64,000 bases of DNA from assembly GCA_902702965.1 (NCBI GenBank), contig CACRXP010000858.1, positions 79,516 through 143,515 of the forward strand. The letters run 5' to 3'. The notes under the pieces are model-generated. The model was not told the DNA's origin. It made no database searches and saw only the letters and a list, made by a program, of their open reading frames with translations. The DNA is from Spirometra erinaceieuropaei (taxonomy: Eukaryota > Platyhelminthes > Cestoda > Diphyllobothriidea > Diphyllobothriidae). Shown piece after piece: positions 23,204-35,876 of this stretch. Both the position numbers and the translations under genes were made by a program. Every line of letters starts with the position of its first letter. Position 1 is the stretch's first letter.

Positions 23204-24612
23204 AATTCCCATGTCATCCCGGAAAACAAAGTTCTATTTGGAAATTACGCCTCGTACATGTGTGAAGTTTTGGCGCCAAAAATCCTTAAGAGCGCCAACA
23301 GACAATCTGTTATTTCTTCACGCGCGTAAGTTCCAGACCTATACAGATGTCCTATAACCAACAGTGGAGGCCCTACATCGAACGGCCACCCGAACGTTTT
23401 ATGCGTATGACTTAATTTCATGCGGTGTAATTTTGGTTTGAACACAACCGAGAAAAAGTACAGTCGTATGTGAGATATTTCAATGTTTATACGGTCACTT
23501 AGTGGCGCGTTTACATTCATAAAATTAAACCCACAACTAGGCAAAAATAACGAAAAAAGGCGGTAAAATAAGGAGAAAGAGGAGTTTTACAGTTTGCGAC
23601 GAACTTCCAGTATTCTTTAGGGAAGTTCACAGAAAAACAAGGCTTTACTTATCCGGGTGATTCTGTGCTGGAAAAAGATGAAGAATGTGGACACCCATTT
23701 ACAAAACACCCTAAAAAACCACCTTTCGCAGTTATACATAGCGAGGAAGGTTCATCCGCATCTAAGCCATTCGCTGTAAATCCCTAGTTAGACTGTTTGA
23801 CTACATGCTCACGTGGGCCTACAACTACGATACCAACAGTAAATTGCAAAAAAGGAGTGTCCGAGGACCCCGTATGTATGCAAATGCTTCCAAAGGCTGT
23901 TATAATTTGAAAGTTTTGGCGACAACAAAATATTGAAGAGTTTGTCTTTTTGGGCATCAGATGCAGGACAACAAAAAGTGTAAAGTATTCGTTGATGATT
24001 CAAAGACGCCTTCACTCAACAGACTCCACGGCCACCTGAAAGCACAAGGCAATGTTACCGAAGAAAACCTTTCCTAGTACACAAGAAATGGCATGCTTAT
24101 GACCGTTTCTAGACGGGTGAACTTATAAAATGTTATACACCTACGACGGTCTCTACTAATGAAAACAAACAAATCATTCACATCGCATTTTGAATAAAGA
24201 AAATATGACATATTTTGATTTTCATTCGCGCCCGTCATTTTTAATGGCGGATTAGATGACTTTAAAAAGCTTAAAATTAACGCTTCGCTCACGGACCCTC
24301 ATTTACCGTCAAAACTCAGTGCTGGAGCGCCCGCTGGTAAACCTGTTGTCAGGAAAACTTCGGTTTCTATAAGCCAATTAACTTTGCCAAAATGCAAACA
24401 GAGGCGATCAACCAAGAAGACAGACGTTACTACTCAAAAGAGTGGCCCGCGAAGACAAACTTCGTAATGTCGACTTCTGCAAATATCGGCGCGCGAAAGT
24501 ACTCGACGGAGAAATATGGTAAATCCTGAAGGTGGGGAGGGGTGGGGAGGAAGAGACTGTACTCGGGAAAAACATATGAGCCTAATAAGAATACACAAAG
24601 GCAGAGTCTCAC

Positions 24613-24960
24613 CTGAACGGCCGTCGTACCAGCTAAGGCTGCTAGGCCAGGTCCGCCAGTAGCCGCGTTGGGAATGGCGCGGCCGACAGAGGTCGTGGTC
24701 AGCAGACTCGAAGACAGATTGGATGCGGCGTTGAGACGCTTTGCAGAAATAGAACGATCGGCTCCGAGGTTGACTGGTCTGGTCTGCAGCTGCTGCTGCT
24801 GCTGCAGAGGTGAGTCCACTACATTCGCGGCGAACTCGGAGGAAGCTGGTTTCGGAAGAGAAACCTCACGCGAGACCAGTAGATTAAATTTGGTACAGTC
24901 CGATCGTAGTGCATATACTGCTACATGGTGTTCCACATTCACCAAGGAGACACCATTGAC
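24613..24960 (-). CDS. scrib: scrib exon, second half of PDZ1 and PDZ1-PDZ2 linker
   Basis: This exon has 116 codons, phase 0/0, with a TTTCCCAG acceptor and a GTGAGA donor (24612-24607). It opens VNGVSLVNVEHHVAVYALRS, completing PDZ1; EHHVAV supplies the helix-B His that sits against the ligand in class I PDZ domains. After KFNLLVSREV comes a low-complexity linker with a five-Gln CAG tract and Ser/Ala-rich sequence ending GLAALAGTTAVQ. The join to the 29481 exon (LLE-VNG) is exact. Confidence 0.92.
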
Positions 24961-25934
24961 CTGGGAAAGAAAACATTTAGAAAGTGCCGAAATAAGTTAT
25001 TGGGGCGGGTAAACAGTGGAACGTCTGTGCTAATAGCGGCTATCGGCAGTTACCAGTTGCTTCTTGCAGTGCGACCGCCTGAGAAGGCTCTAGAATGGAT
25101 TAGCAGGGTAAAACGTATTCAACCCTGTAAAAACATGGATCGCTTAACGCCTTATCCATGCGTGCAAATTGCTCATCCATGCACATAAATGAAATTAGAC
25201 GGGCAAGGAATGCGAAAAAAGTGGATATCCGATCTGCAAGAATATTAACATGGAAAATGCCAATGGGCAGGTAACGCAAATTCTGCTCTGATTAATGCAG
25301 TGGCCAGTTTCATGCTCTTCAGTACAATCCCGTAAGAGCAAGCCAAATGGGGACAAATTTCTAAAATGAGTGAATATTTTACTGGACTCCTATTACGTAC
25401 TCATACTGTGATGAAAATAAGGCACCTGAGGATTTAAGTGGCCGAAGAGAATGTCTACTACTGATTCGACAGTGTAAGCAACGATGCCCACCCCATGCCT
25501 AACCGAGTGAGCGGAGCACCGGCGACTTGCACGGCGTCTACCGTGCTCTCTCGTACCTCACCCACTTTGATGCGATGCGAAACAATGCAAAAACGACCGA
25601 AGGTGGGCGGGCCGGAGTGATTGGCAAAACTAAACGGCCCACAAGACAGAATGTCATAAAGGAGCCAATGAAGTCTGGCCTTAAGTCTTGGGACGGAATA
25701 GGGTCATCACGGTCAGTTGACGACCTTCCACGTACGACTGTTAATGCGTAAAGAGCGCATTAGATTTATTATTAGTAAGGAGCGCGCTGATGCGTCGTAT
25801 GGATGGATTCCTCAGTGACGGCCTCACTCTCTGTTGCATCCCAAATGCACCAGCTGGTGAAAGGACTGGACCCAGTGACTGACTGATGTGGCGTGAAGGC
25901 TCAAAACTAAAACGTGCCACGCATACGTATCACA

Positions 25935-26570
25935 TGAAATGTTGATTAAAATGCGATCTTAGCTGAAAAAGACTACATGGAGTTGAAGCACTGATTACCA
26001 AGTAACATGAACCCAAGATATCTCGGTCAAGTCAGGATGTCGGTTTTTGAATGCACGTCCCTCCAACCCCTTGAAACATACTACTTGTTAAACATGGCTT
26101 CGGAATTTAATGTGCAGGAAGCATGCACAAGATCTACCGCCCAAGACTTATTTAGTAGCAAAATACCTTTTCCCCATTTTTTTTACGCAACGAAACGATA
26201 TCCTTTAGTTTGAGGAAATTTCTTTAACACCTGAACAATTTTTGGCCCGACTTACCGTTGCACTAACGCTTAGAGAGTTGCTGGTAGGGGTTCGTCCGCG
26301 GGGTAGGCCTAATAGTGCACAAGACTGGCTACTGGCATTTACTTAAGTAGGCTTCGTTCGATTATGTCTTCTTCTGTGTACCCATCAAGCTTGGTCTGCG
26401 CGTTTCACCGGCCTGGGCTATTGACCTACCAGACAACCGCCCCGAAACTACAAGCCGTATATTTTCCGCGTACGGAAAACCATACATTTCTCTCCGGCAA
26501 TAAAGGGGAACCATATAGGGTTCATAAAATTTGGCAGTGAATTTGATCCATACTGTTAACCAAACACCAG
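25935..26570. mobile_element. Partial copy of the foldback element
   Basis: Starts with CACATGAAATGTTGATTAAA and contains CAGGATGTCGGTTTTTGAAT (compare CAGGATGTCGGCTTTTGAAT in the 15.9 kb copy), TACTTAAGTAGG at 26339 and a centre-like segment with GCGTACGGAAAACCATAC. The right arm was not found. Confidence 0.45.
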
Positions 26571-27639
26571 CACAAGTCGTCCCTGCTCCGTCAGACAGTC
26601 ATAGCCACCGCCCTGCCCAACAGAAGAAATATCCGACCTGTAGTACTTCCTCCAAGACTGTATACCTGCATTCATTTGAAACTACATCTTTTTCGGAGCA
26701 ACGATAGTCAGACAAGGGTTCCCTTTGGCACTCACTTCCTAAGCTGCGTTTTCAATCTTTTGATCGCGGACCACATCACTTTTCGGTACTGTGGAGAATT
26801 AAATATGCACCATAGAGTAGCAAGCGAGTCCGAGGTCACAGAAAAGATCCGATGTGCCGACACAGTCCGTTTACATGTGGGCAAAATGAGGCGAAGGCGA
26901 ATAATAGACGCGATAAAGAAATTAAATCGAGGTGAAGGGTTCGGGCGTGAGCGTGTAAAAGATAGGTGTATGTACAATCCGCGTGAATAGCCTACTTCTT
27001 TAAGCCGAGTCCAATTACCCACACATCGCAAAAAGCAATTTGAGGATCGCGTGGCAATGGCATGGTGGGTATTGATTAGGGGACGCTTAAGGAGCAGGAA
27101 TGCACAAAACTTTAAGTGGCAAAATTGACATCGTAATAATGATTTTCAAGGTAAATGGGAAGAATAGAGGGTAGAATACACTGGGAATGAAGTCTGAAGA
27201 ACAATGGAACCAGATAGGCACTCTGAAGTACTTTTGAGTCACCATCATAAAGAGGGCAGTTTTATATCCTCGTCATAAAAGTGATGTTTATAGCATTTTC
27301 CCGGCTGTAGGCAAAACACGCCTGGAAGTCTGACATCAGAAAAATAAGTAGGCAGATGGGTGTACCGTCTGCTTACCGTGTACTGGGCTCTCACCACCAG
27401 ATGGCGTGTGACCCGGTTTGCAGTCAGGCGCAAACGTGGTCTATGCGCGTGGTGGGACGACACAAAGGCCATCCACTTGCTACTGCCAGTCGCACCGGCT
27501 CCCATGGTGGACTTTTGTGCGGATCAGAATGCGTAGACACAAAAGATACTAACACCCCAAACGATATACCTCCGTTCTCTTTAGCTTAAGAATGATGAAC
27601 TACAAGAAGAGACTTCACCAGAACCAAACTATACTTCTT

Positions 27640-27890
27640 TAAACAAAATGAACGCGCCCTTCCGCTCCCACCCCGCCCCTGACACTGACTGCTAATACCC
27701 CCCCCCCCTCATTCCCACACCCAGCCTGTGTTTGAAGGCGAATTTTAATCGATTTATCTTATCACTGACGTGTTTGTACTTCTACCCCCCTTCCCCTAAA
27801 AATGTGCTGGACCGACGAGAATTTATCGAAAGCTACGTATGCTCGCCACCTCGTCTTCTGCTACGGGAACTTTCGCAACTCTAAAGCAAA
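27640..27890 (+). mobile_element. Solo copy of a PLE-like 3' region
   Basis: This stretch resembles 34895-35060, downstream of the GIY-YIG fragment: shared blocks include AATCGATTTATCTTATCACTG against ATCGATTTTTTCACCCACTG, and CCGACGAGAATTTATCGAAAG against CTGACGAGAAGTTATCGAAAG. It carries a CCCCCCCCC run and no coding sequence. It is probably a truncated retroelement end. Confidence 0.45.
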
Positions 27891-29480
27891 TGCAATTATC
27901 AAGAAATCAGCCCAAATTTAGACATTTTGGCAGTGGAAGGAAAACTGTCGGAACAAAATTAAGTAGGATGAGAATGCAGACGGGACGCAGTATTTTCATT
28001 AAAATTCGAAGTTTAGGTAATAAATGAATCACAAGAGCCCTGAAAAGCGATCGGGAACATCCATAATGATGATTGCCGTCGGTATCTCAGTTGCCTATTG
28101 CGAGTACTCTGTCATTTAACCTTTTACGTAAATCCAAAAGCCCGCTTGGGGCGAAGCAGTCATGATCACTGTTTCTGACGTCATCAGATCAGGCTAGTAT
28201 CGTACATCCCGACCAGCCATCAGCCATAAAACCCCTATTACCACCTGTCCCGTAAGACAGGCTGCTTTGGTTAGGCGGATTTTTTTGGGTGCCATCTCCC
28301 GATTGTTACTCAAAATAGTCTGGTGTCACATATTATAGTGCGACACGGATCGACACAGGTTATCCAAAAGGACTGGGTTAAGTTGTACCTCCCATATTTA
28401 ATCTAATAAGACAACCGGTGTACGCGTACAAGGACGAAGCACAAAGACGATTAAACGATGTCTGCGCATGCATCCGACTCGACTTCGTAGGAATCTAGTC
28501 ATCATAAAAATAAAAGGATATTCTGATGTCCAGTCAGGCTTCAAGAAAAAGTGAGGTATAACCATAACTTGCAAAATACAGACGCAGATACATGGCGCTC
28601 TGCACGATGCATGAAGTCCGACCAGGGCGGATAACAGCATATCTGAAACATCTGAATCCCCCGGAGCGTGGGTAATGATTATACTCGAGGCTGTACGCAA
28701 CTAGATGCACGTGTGGGTCGCGATTTGAGACTAATGTACTGTTGTAAACTACGAGAGGCTGAGGATGCAACCGTGAGTTCAGTTCAGAAATAAGTTCCAC
28801 CTCATGAAAGATAGCCTACGGTAAACTGGTTAAAAAAACAAGCCCGACACAACAGCACGCTTAATAAAAATTACCGACGAAGAGTGGGAACGGAAATGGT
28901 CATTGCTACTCTATTTACCAACAGCACAAAGTTCTAGGGGCATCCCAATTTCAGCTGTTTCGTCACTGTTACATAAGTGATGCGAAAAAAAAACAAGCTT
29001 TAACTAAGAGAAGTTTCGTCGACAGTCAGATTTTGAAATTGACTACTCCGCGACCCATCAACCAAAACTTTCAAACAAGGCTAGAATGGTCGGAAGACCA
29101 GAGTGACCAATCGATGGGAGGCGGTCCTGGTTAAAATACGTCCATTTTCCGGACGCAAAACTTAATTAGAATACGTATTCGTGGACGAGTATTTGCCAAA
29201 GTGGATTTAGGATGACTAACTGTAAACACACTCACACTTTCCCCCCACACTTTAAATATCTCGCCTAAACACCTCTTGAAAGCTTCTTGGGATTCTGGCT
29301 GGTGCTACTGCGACTCGCCCATAGAAGGAAATCGATGAGACGGATTTCGTTTCGTGTTCCGTTTACCAAAACAACAAGCGGAAGCAGCGTAGATAAACTT
29401 AAATGACAGAAACCGAAGTCGAGGGATGAGGGTGGAAATAACGAAAACAGATAGGGGGAGGGGTGGGAGGGAATAACTAC

Positions 29481-29750
29481 CTCGAGCAGCTTGTCCCCGA
29501 CTTTAAGGCCGCAGCTCTCTGCCAGACCGCCAGGGGAGAGGCGGCTGACAAAGATTCCCTGGTCCATACCTCGGAAGGGCACTGAACCAACACCGCCGGC
29601 AATACTGAGACCAAGGCCGCCACCAGGAGCGCGCTCGAGGGTGATGTGCATAGTGACCTGTTGAGTATTCGGGGCAGATTCAGCAGAGGACGGTTTGCCG
29701 GAGGCGGCTGCGGCCGCTGCCGCCGCAACCATCAGAAGAGCATTTGCAGT
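29481..29750 (-). CDS. scrib: scrib exon, poly-Ala then first half of PDZ1
   Basis: This exon has 90 codons, phase 0/0, with a CTGTAG acceptor. It starts TANALLMV and an eight-Ala tract, then SGKPSSAESAPNTQQ, then PDZ1: TMHITLERAPGGGLGLSIAG, followed by GMDQGIFVSRLSPGG and CGLKVGDKLLE. GLGL is the carboxylate-binding loop that receives the C-terminus of partner proteins. The donor is GTAGTT (29480-29475), weaker than consensus but exactly where VNG must follow. The short Ala tract lies just upstream of the folded domain. Confidence 0.92.
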
Positions 29751-31461
29751 CTACAGTTTGCATAAAACCCGTAAAAAGCGCTTCTTCATGAGAACACGGC
29801 TGTCACATCATAATATCCATTAACATATAGTCGGCATCACGACCAAGTAGAAATTATCATCGGGAAAGCCTACAAAACCATCAGTGAGCAAGCAGACATA
29901 AGTTAAGGTAACCATAGGGCTTATATTAGTTCGGACAAGGCCGATAGGAAAAGAGCGAAATGCCACGAGGAACTAACAGTCAACGTCTGCGGGGAAAAAG
30001 AGAGGGCAAGCCGAAAGTTACGCAGCTAGCACGAACGCCGAATCACCAGTGCAATTCAAAGGAGTAACGACGACTGGGTAATCCGCCGGATGATCAGTTG
30101 ACGGTAAACAGGCACGGTAACTTTGTTTCAATTAGGATAACCTTAAAAAACTTCAAAGGCCTCGAAACTTCGGACTGACAATCGGTAAGTAGGATTACAA
30201 TGATTGTGTAACAGCCGGCGCCAAACGATAACTACTACGAACCCATGGTCAGTGTCAAGGTAACCCGCCTCACATCCGTAGACAAGTTCACTCCCTTTAG
30301 GAGTGTCGTTTCAATAAACATCACGATCAACAAGGAAGTTGCAAGTAGGACTTCCAAATCCAACCAGGTCTTCAGATGGCCACAGCACCTCATTAGGTAC
30401 CGAGGTGGCATCATTTTCAACATGAAACAAAGAATGTGCAAGACTGTGGTCCTATGGGACGGATACGTGAATGTTTTCTCAAAGTATCAAAGTCCGGCAA
30501 GGAAACCCAAGCATTCCCCTTTTAGCTGCTTCCGGAAACTACCAATGGTGCAGTGGAAAGAAATGATCGTCGACACTGGGGTCCTGGAAATAACGTTTGA
30601 ACTCGTAATCTATACTTTGCTGAAGCATAGTAGGCTTGCTTGGCACTTACCGCATTCTCACCTACCATGCCCTACTCGAGCCCAGAGCCAAGACGGAGTC
30701 AAGGGGACCAGAAGCGAGATCAGGCGCAGTGGCTGCTAAAGCCAAACAGCTCGCCTGCGCACGCCATACACGACCTGCCCCCCACAACACACCAAGTTTT
30801 CACATAAAGGGAGTGAACTGCCCCGACTTCACATGGGTTAGTGCCAGAGATACAACGCGAATAAAGAACCAGAGAGCACAGTTCCTACTAACGTGAGAGG
30901 TGCCGATCCCGTGACTGTGGTAGAACATGTCGGGCAGATTCGTTTGTGGTGTATGTGCTGTGTGGTGATGTGATTTGACCACTGGTGTTCTAATGGGTAT
31001 GCGTATGAGCGTGTAGGCCCATGCGCTGACTTCATATGCGCCGGCATTGCAGGTAGTTGAAACGATGGCAACGGGTGTATATAATGGTGCTCCAGACACT
31101 GTTCAGAACTGGCCCCAATGGTTCGCCACACTTGCATACACAAATTCACTTAGACTACACATGATCTTAATCGGTCACAAGTTGTGCACGGCAACTACTG
31201 ACAACGCATCGCCCTCGACCCATGCAAAGCACGGTCGATGCAATTTACGACGTCGGTAGGACGTGCGAAGTGTCTGATGTCAGAAAGATCACAGTCCAAT
31301 TACACAAGAGGCGTGTCACTTGGTGATGAATGGTACACGTACAGGTGACCGTGTGCCACGCGTAGACCGGTTGTCGCCTTTGTCAGCCAGTTGTCCTAAA
31401 TCGAACAACCGAATGCTATGCATGAGGAGAGAGAGGAGGCATTTTCACGGCAAATCAGCAC

Positions 31462-32121
31462 ATTATGTTATTCCCGACAAAGACAAGGCAGACTGGGATG
31501 ACCATTTCTGGCTTATTAGCCGTCGTCAGCCAGTCGTACCCAACCCCGAAGTCTGGAACACCCGAGGCTCGGTCGTTCTTACGGAACTCACTCGTTCCAT
31601 TGTGCCTTACGGGCTTTCTCTCGAGCCCAACCAGCAGCCGCACAGCGGCGCATGACATAGGCAGAATGTTACTCCCGACAAAGACAAGGGAGACTGGAAT
31701 GGCCATTTCTGGCTGGCGCCGCTGTGCGGCTGCTGGTTGGGCTCGAGAGAGAGTCCATAAGGCACAATGGAACGAGTGAGTTCCGTAAGAACGATCGGTG
31801 AGCGCCCCCTACGATTGTATATTCCCGATCGAAACCGACAGGGCAACGGGCCAGTGGCCTAGTGGTTAGAGGCGTTGACTTCTAAACCAACAGGTCGCGA
31901 GTTCGAGGCTCGGGTGTTCCACACTTCGGGCTTAGGTATGGCTGGCTGACGACGGCTACTAAGCCAGAAATGGCCATTTCGGTCTCCCTTGTCTTTGTCG
32001 GTAATAGCATACTGCCTATATCATGCGCTGCTGTGCGGCTGCTGGTTGGGCTCGGGTGAGAGCCCTTAAGGCATAACGGAACGAGTGAGTTCCGTAAGAG
32101 CGATCGGTGAGCGCCCCCTAC
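31462..32121. repeat. Nested cluster of tRNA-Arg-like SINE units
   Basis: Three partial units lie in a row. The first two are minus-oriented bodies and tails (31462-31713) meeting a plus-oriented tail (31714-31793), forming a foldback. The third (31825-32121, plus) is almost full: leader CCGATCGAAACCGACAGGG, box A region TGGCCTAGTGGTTAGAGGC, loop CTTCTAA (anticodon TCT), box B GAGTTCGAGGCTC, body, and tail ending GCGCCCCCTACCA. Units two and three are joined head to tail. Confidence 0.75.
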
Positions 32122-33259
32122 CAATCAGCACATTCTCCACTGTACCAAATCTGCACACTTAAACCTATTATCACGAGGCCACAGCTTGGAAGTTTGCCAA
32201 ATGACGCAGTAACTCGGTCCTTATGAGGACTGCGACTGCTCTGGCTACTTCTTAATTTGGCCCTTGTGGTGTCCTAACATACGCGAGATCTTATCTTCCA
32301 CACACAAATGCAGCCTAGCACATGCAGTGAGGACCGGCTCGTAAGTAGCAAGCGCAGACGTGCTGTTCAGCTCTGTTAGGTGCTGCAACCTCGCTCACCT
32401 ACGGTCATCTCGACTTCTTTCTCAGGCAAGAGTACGGTGGGTTTGAGGGGAATTCGATGCAGTGCATGTCTGGTTTACCATACACAAATACACGCGCAAT
32501 TACCCTCTGCAAGGGCCAGTTTGTAGGACAGCGGTAGACGTCATCGTTCGCGACAGTCGAAGCATTGTGTGCGCCTGCTTCTTTTTTTGGTCACAGAAGG
32601 CTGAATGGGTACATAATAGGCTGAAATAGTCGTCTTACTTTAATCCCATCTCTGTTCATACTTATTCTGCTATCACATCTTGACGGAGTTCAGTCTAGTG
32701 CGAGGTTGCATTTACAAATGCTTCAACTTTCAGTGATGCTTTGAGGAAAATAAACGCTTAGACCGCACTAAAAAGACACTTGCTTGTGTTTCAGTATGTT
32801 TGAGTATTGAGCAAATGACTACTCACGGAATAGAAATAGTTGAGGAAATAAAGGTCATATAAAGCCAAAGTCCATCAAGGCCGGGCTAACAAAGCTCTAA
32901 AATTCGTAAACGAACGATGTGCGGCCTCCAAAATCTCCGGCAACTAGGCGCAAATAACGTTATGATTACAATTAAAGAGATAAGGCCACAGCACACACGC
33001 GGCATTACAAAGTGTATAGATGCAAACCCTGTACACACAACCCGGCATATAGTTTAATCTGTGGAGTCTGACACACACGAAGAATTTACTTTGGGAGCTG
33101 GTACAATCCGATAAAAAAATTTCATTAACGCCAGTAACGAGCAGCAATAATAAACGAAGCTAATATGCAAATGATAGGGATGGAAAAAATAATTATGGGA
33201 AAAAAGCCGTCACCTTCACACGTTCTGGAGTGTTAGAGTCGACGAAGGCATCAGTTGTT

Positions 33260-33327
33260 NNNNNNNNNNNNNNNNNNNNNNNNNNNNNNNNNNNNNNNNN
33301 NNNNNNNNNNNNNNNNNNNNNNNNNNN
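33260..33327. other. Assembly gap (68 N)
   Basis: Unknown sequence in the intron downstream of the 33973-33656 exon. Confidence 1.
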
Positions 33328-33655
33328 CGAAAATGGCTGGTTTTGGCCTATTTAATACCACTTGTCAGCCATACCTAAACTCCAGGACGACAAGACGCAA
33401 AGATGAGCTGATCATCAGCATTTATGTCAAACAATCGACCAGTCTAATCATGGGCTAACGCCTTGGCCTTTGCGGTTCCATAGTCCTCCCCTATAATTGA
33501 TTGTTAACTGCTATGCGATCCTTCACGGGGCTCCAGCTTAGACGGCTAATGCAAAACGGAAGAAATATTTTCATGCTACATGCAAGTCGATGAAGTGTCA
33601 CTCTCCTGTGACCTTAAAACACAGAGCTCAATAGCTTGGAACGGAACAATCTTAC

Positions 33656-33973
33656 AGCGCCGCTGCTGTAGACAGCGTCATCGTTCTCAGGGTCGTCGTG
33701 ATCGGAGGCGACAGCTGCAAACGAAACGCCAGGCTTTTTGGGAAGGCCGCCACTGCTATGTGGATGTCGGAGATCAACAGGTCCTTCATCCAAAGGCTCC
33801 ACTTCGTTTGCGACCCCAAGGTTAGCTTCAAAGACGCCATCTACGCCGCTGGTCGTAGAGGAGGAGGAAATCAGACCCGAACTGTTGCCTGATTCTTCCG
33901 AACACACGGTAAAATCACGTTGATTGGAGTGCGCATTGGTATCGGTGTCAGGCAAGGCCAGGGGTTTCAGTGT
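33656..33973 (-). CDS. scrib: scrib exon, acidic/serine-rich linker before PDZ1
   Basis: This exon has 106 codons in phase 0/0 with a strong GTAAGA donor (33655-33650). The acceptor AG at 33975-33974 is preceded by a pyrimidine-rich stretch but is only fair; an alternative AG lies six bases upstream. The product is polar: SEESGNSSGLISSSSTTSG, then KKPGVSFAAVASDHDDPEND. The VSFA-acidic motif resembles the VSFADED motif of Scribble just before PDZ1. Assignment rests on phase, openness and this motif. Confidence 0.6.
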
Positions 33974-34565
33974 CTTTGACCTTTGGCCGAAAAAAGCACA
34001 AGACGACCAACTTTACAGTTTCTCAGATAAAAAACAAACCGTACTTCTAAGTAAATAAACAACTAAAAGCTTCAATTTTATAAAACACCAACGAATTTGT
34101 TGAAAAAATACCTCGAAGTGGGAATTTGGGAGTAAAAGGGCCATCGTGTGACGGGCTCGAAATAAAAGAAAAAGAAACGGTGGCGCAAAGAAACGAGGTC
34201 CAGCTTGGTAAACAGATTATCACCTTCGTACTATTATTGAGTTAAGCAACGTAGCACTACTCGTGGATAATTCCAATTTGCGGTGCTTCGCTGACTGCTG
34301 AGATTATGATTAACAATTACGTATAAGTTTACGAATAGGGTCCGGATTGTAGGGTTAAGTTTAATGGCTTGGGTTTAGTGTTAGGGGATCATTCGCACCC
34401 ACTTCCTACACCTTCAATGTACGCTTTGAAGTGTGATTGGTCACATTCTTGGGTGATTTAGTTTCGATGACCTTGACGGGCCAATCGCCCTTATCCTTCG
34501 TGGTATTGACTTTACTGGTTACCTGCGGTAAATGTTGAACAAAGCTCTGCTTACAATGAGACTTT

Positions 34566-34975
34566 AATACCCTCTGGTCGTACGAGTCGGCGCCTTTCCA
34601 AAAGAATACGAGAGCACCTTCCCGCATGGCTGGCGAAGGGTGAAACTAGGAGAATTAACAGCGCCATCCTTGCGCATGCAGTGGATTCAGGGCATCGTGT
34701 GGACCCCGCTGAAGCATTTCGTGTGATTTACAAGGTCTCCTCGAGCTACCGTAACCTACTGGGCCAGCGCCTGCTAGCAACAGCAGAAGCGGCCGCCATT
34801 AGGTTACGAAAACCGACCCTAAGCGTTCAAAAGAACCTTGTTCAGGCTCCGCGCTTACCGTGGTCAATGGCTGACTATCCACAGACAACTTTCTGTGCCC
34901 TTCCGCTCTTGCCCAGCCTGGAATTTAAAAACAAACTTTTATCGATTTTTTCACCCACTGTACCCCGTGCCATAT
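34566..34975 (+). pseudogene. GIY-YIG retroelement C-terminal fragment
   Basis: The plus strand encodes GRTSRRLSKRIREHLPAWLA, then KGETRRINSAILAHAVDSGH and RVDPAEAFRVIYKVSS, ending QKNLVQAPRLPWS. This is the familiar end of flatworm PLE-like proteins: a GIY-YIG remnant (GRTxRRLSKRxxEHLP) followed by ILAHLVDSGH and AEAFRVIYKV. It is truncated at the 5' side; the frame is open to the stop at 34975-34977. A hammerhead-like motif follows at 34988-35016. Confidence 0.65.
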
Positions 34976-34979
34976 AACT

Positions 34980-35025
34980 GTAATGGCCTGACGAGAAGTT
35001 ATCGAAAGCAACGTTCGCTCGCCAC
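34980..35025 (+). ncRNA. Possible hammerhead ribozyme downstream of a GIY-YIG fragment
   Basis: The sequence GGCCTGACGAGAAGTTATCG and AAAGCAACGTTCGC has the hammerhead core CTGACGA (34988-34994), a very short stem II, GAAA, and a short stem III (AGC/GTT with a wobble) ending in a TC cleavage context. Stem I is only about three pairs. It lies just after a PLE-like stop codon, where such ribozymes have been described. The weak stems make it tentative. Confidence 0.35.
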
Positions 35026-35876
35026 TGTCTCTTCTAACCTATAATACCCGCGTTTTCAGTTAGTTTTCGCACATTGCTGTTTTCCCACATACCTACACGT
35101 AAGCCCTCTTATCTCAAGGTTCGCGTACTGGACACGCCTGGGCTTCCCCATCTCATAAATAGGAGCGCGTTTCCGAGAAATCAATAGCTGGGGGTGCTAC
35201 TGCAAAAAAAACTGGAAACTGGAATGATTATGTCTGCCGTATTTGCCGTTAATGGCTGCGACAGTTGCCGATGCATGGTAAAATTTGGGTCGAATTCTAC
35301 TGATCTTCGTTTTAGGTGGTGACTGTGACTTTCTTTATCTGGGAAGAACTGGCCGTAAAGACCAGCAAAGATTCCACAGTGCAGCAGACCCCATCAGTCC
35401 CTGCACCTGGTCTCAATTCCGTCGTCTTGGCTGCATTTTGAAACCGGAGTTATAGAAACATGACAAACATTGCCATCATATAAGCTTTAACTGCCGTGTT
35501 AGAGCGTTGGACGGGGACGTCGAAATTCAAATGCATTGAAACAAAGGATACAGTCTTATAAAATAGTTGGAGAAGGTTTACAGCGTGTAAAGGAATCATC
35601 TTCAACATGACAAAAATAACAACGACCAGTGTTCACCATCAAAAAACACCAACAACAGTTTGCAGCAGCAATCTCCCACAACCTTAAGAATCTTCTCAAC
35701 GACCAGTTAGTCAGTGTCTAACCAGGTGGCACAGATGACAAAGTTTAGATTGGCAGTGAGGTTGACAGTAAAATGTGTGTACTTGAACGACAACCTACAC
35801 CCGAACTTTGGTGATAACGGTAACTAGGAAAATCGGATGAAATGCAAATAAAAATGTCAAAAGAAAAGAAGGCGTC

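Larger units (their letters stand above)
20948..24612. other. Intron between PDZ1 and PDZ2
   Basis: Holds the PLE fragment 21237-22066, a C-run at 22241-22250, the pseudo-tRNA repeat 22610-22735 and the hairpin at 23092-23203. Nothing else is recognised from 23.2 to 24.6 kb. Confidence 0.7.
24961..29480. other. Intron within PDZ1
   Basis: Holds the partial foldback copy 25935-26570 and the PLE-like 3' region 27640-27890. The rest has no convincing open frame or repeat. Confidence 0.7.
29751..33655. other. Intron before PDZ1
   Basis: Holds the SINE cluster 31462-32121 and a small N gap. A plus-strand open stretch near 30245-30739 has no recognisable motif and is not annotated as a gene. Confidence 0.65.

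Noticed and set aside
30245..30739. Plus-strand open stretch of about 164 codons
   Set aside because: No domain, no splice context and no repeat relative; length is plausible by chance.
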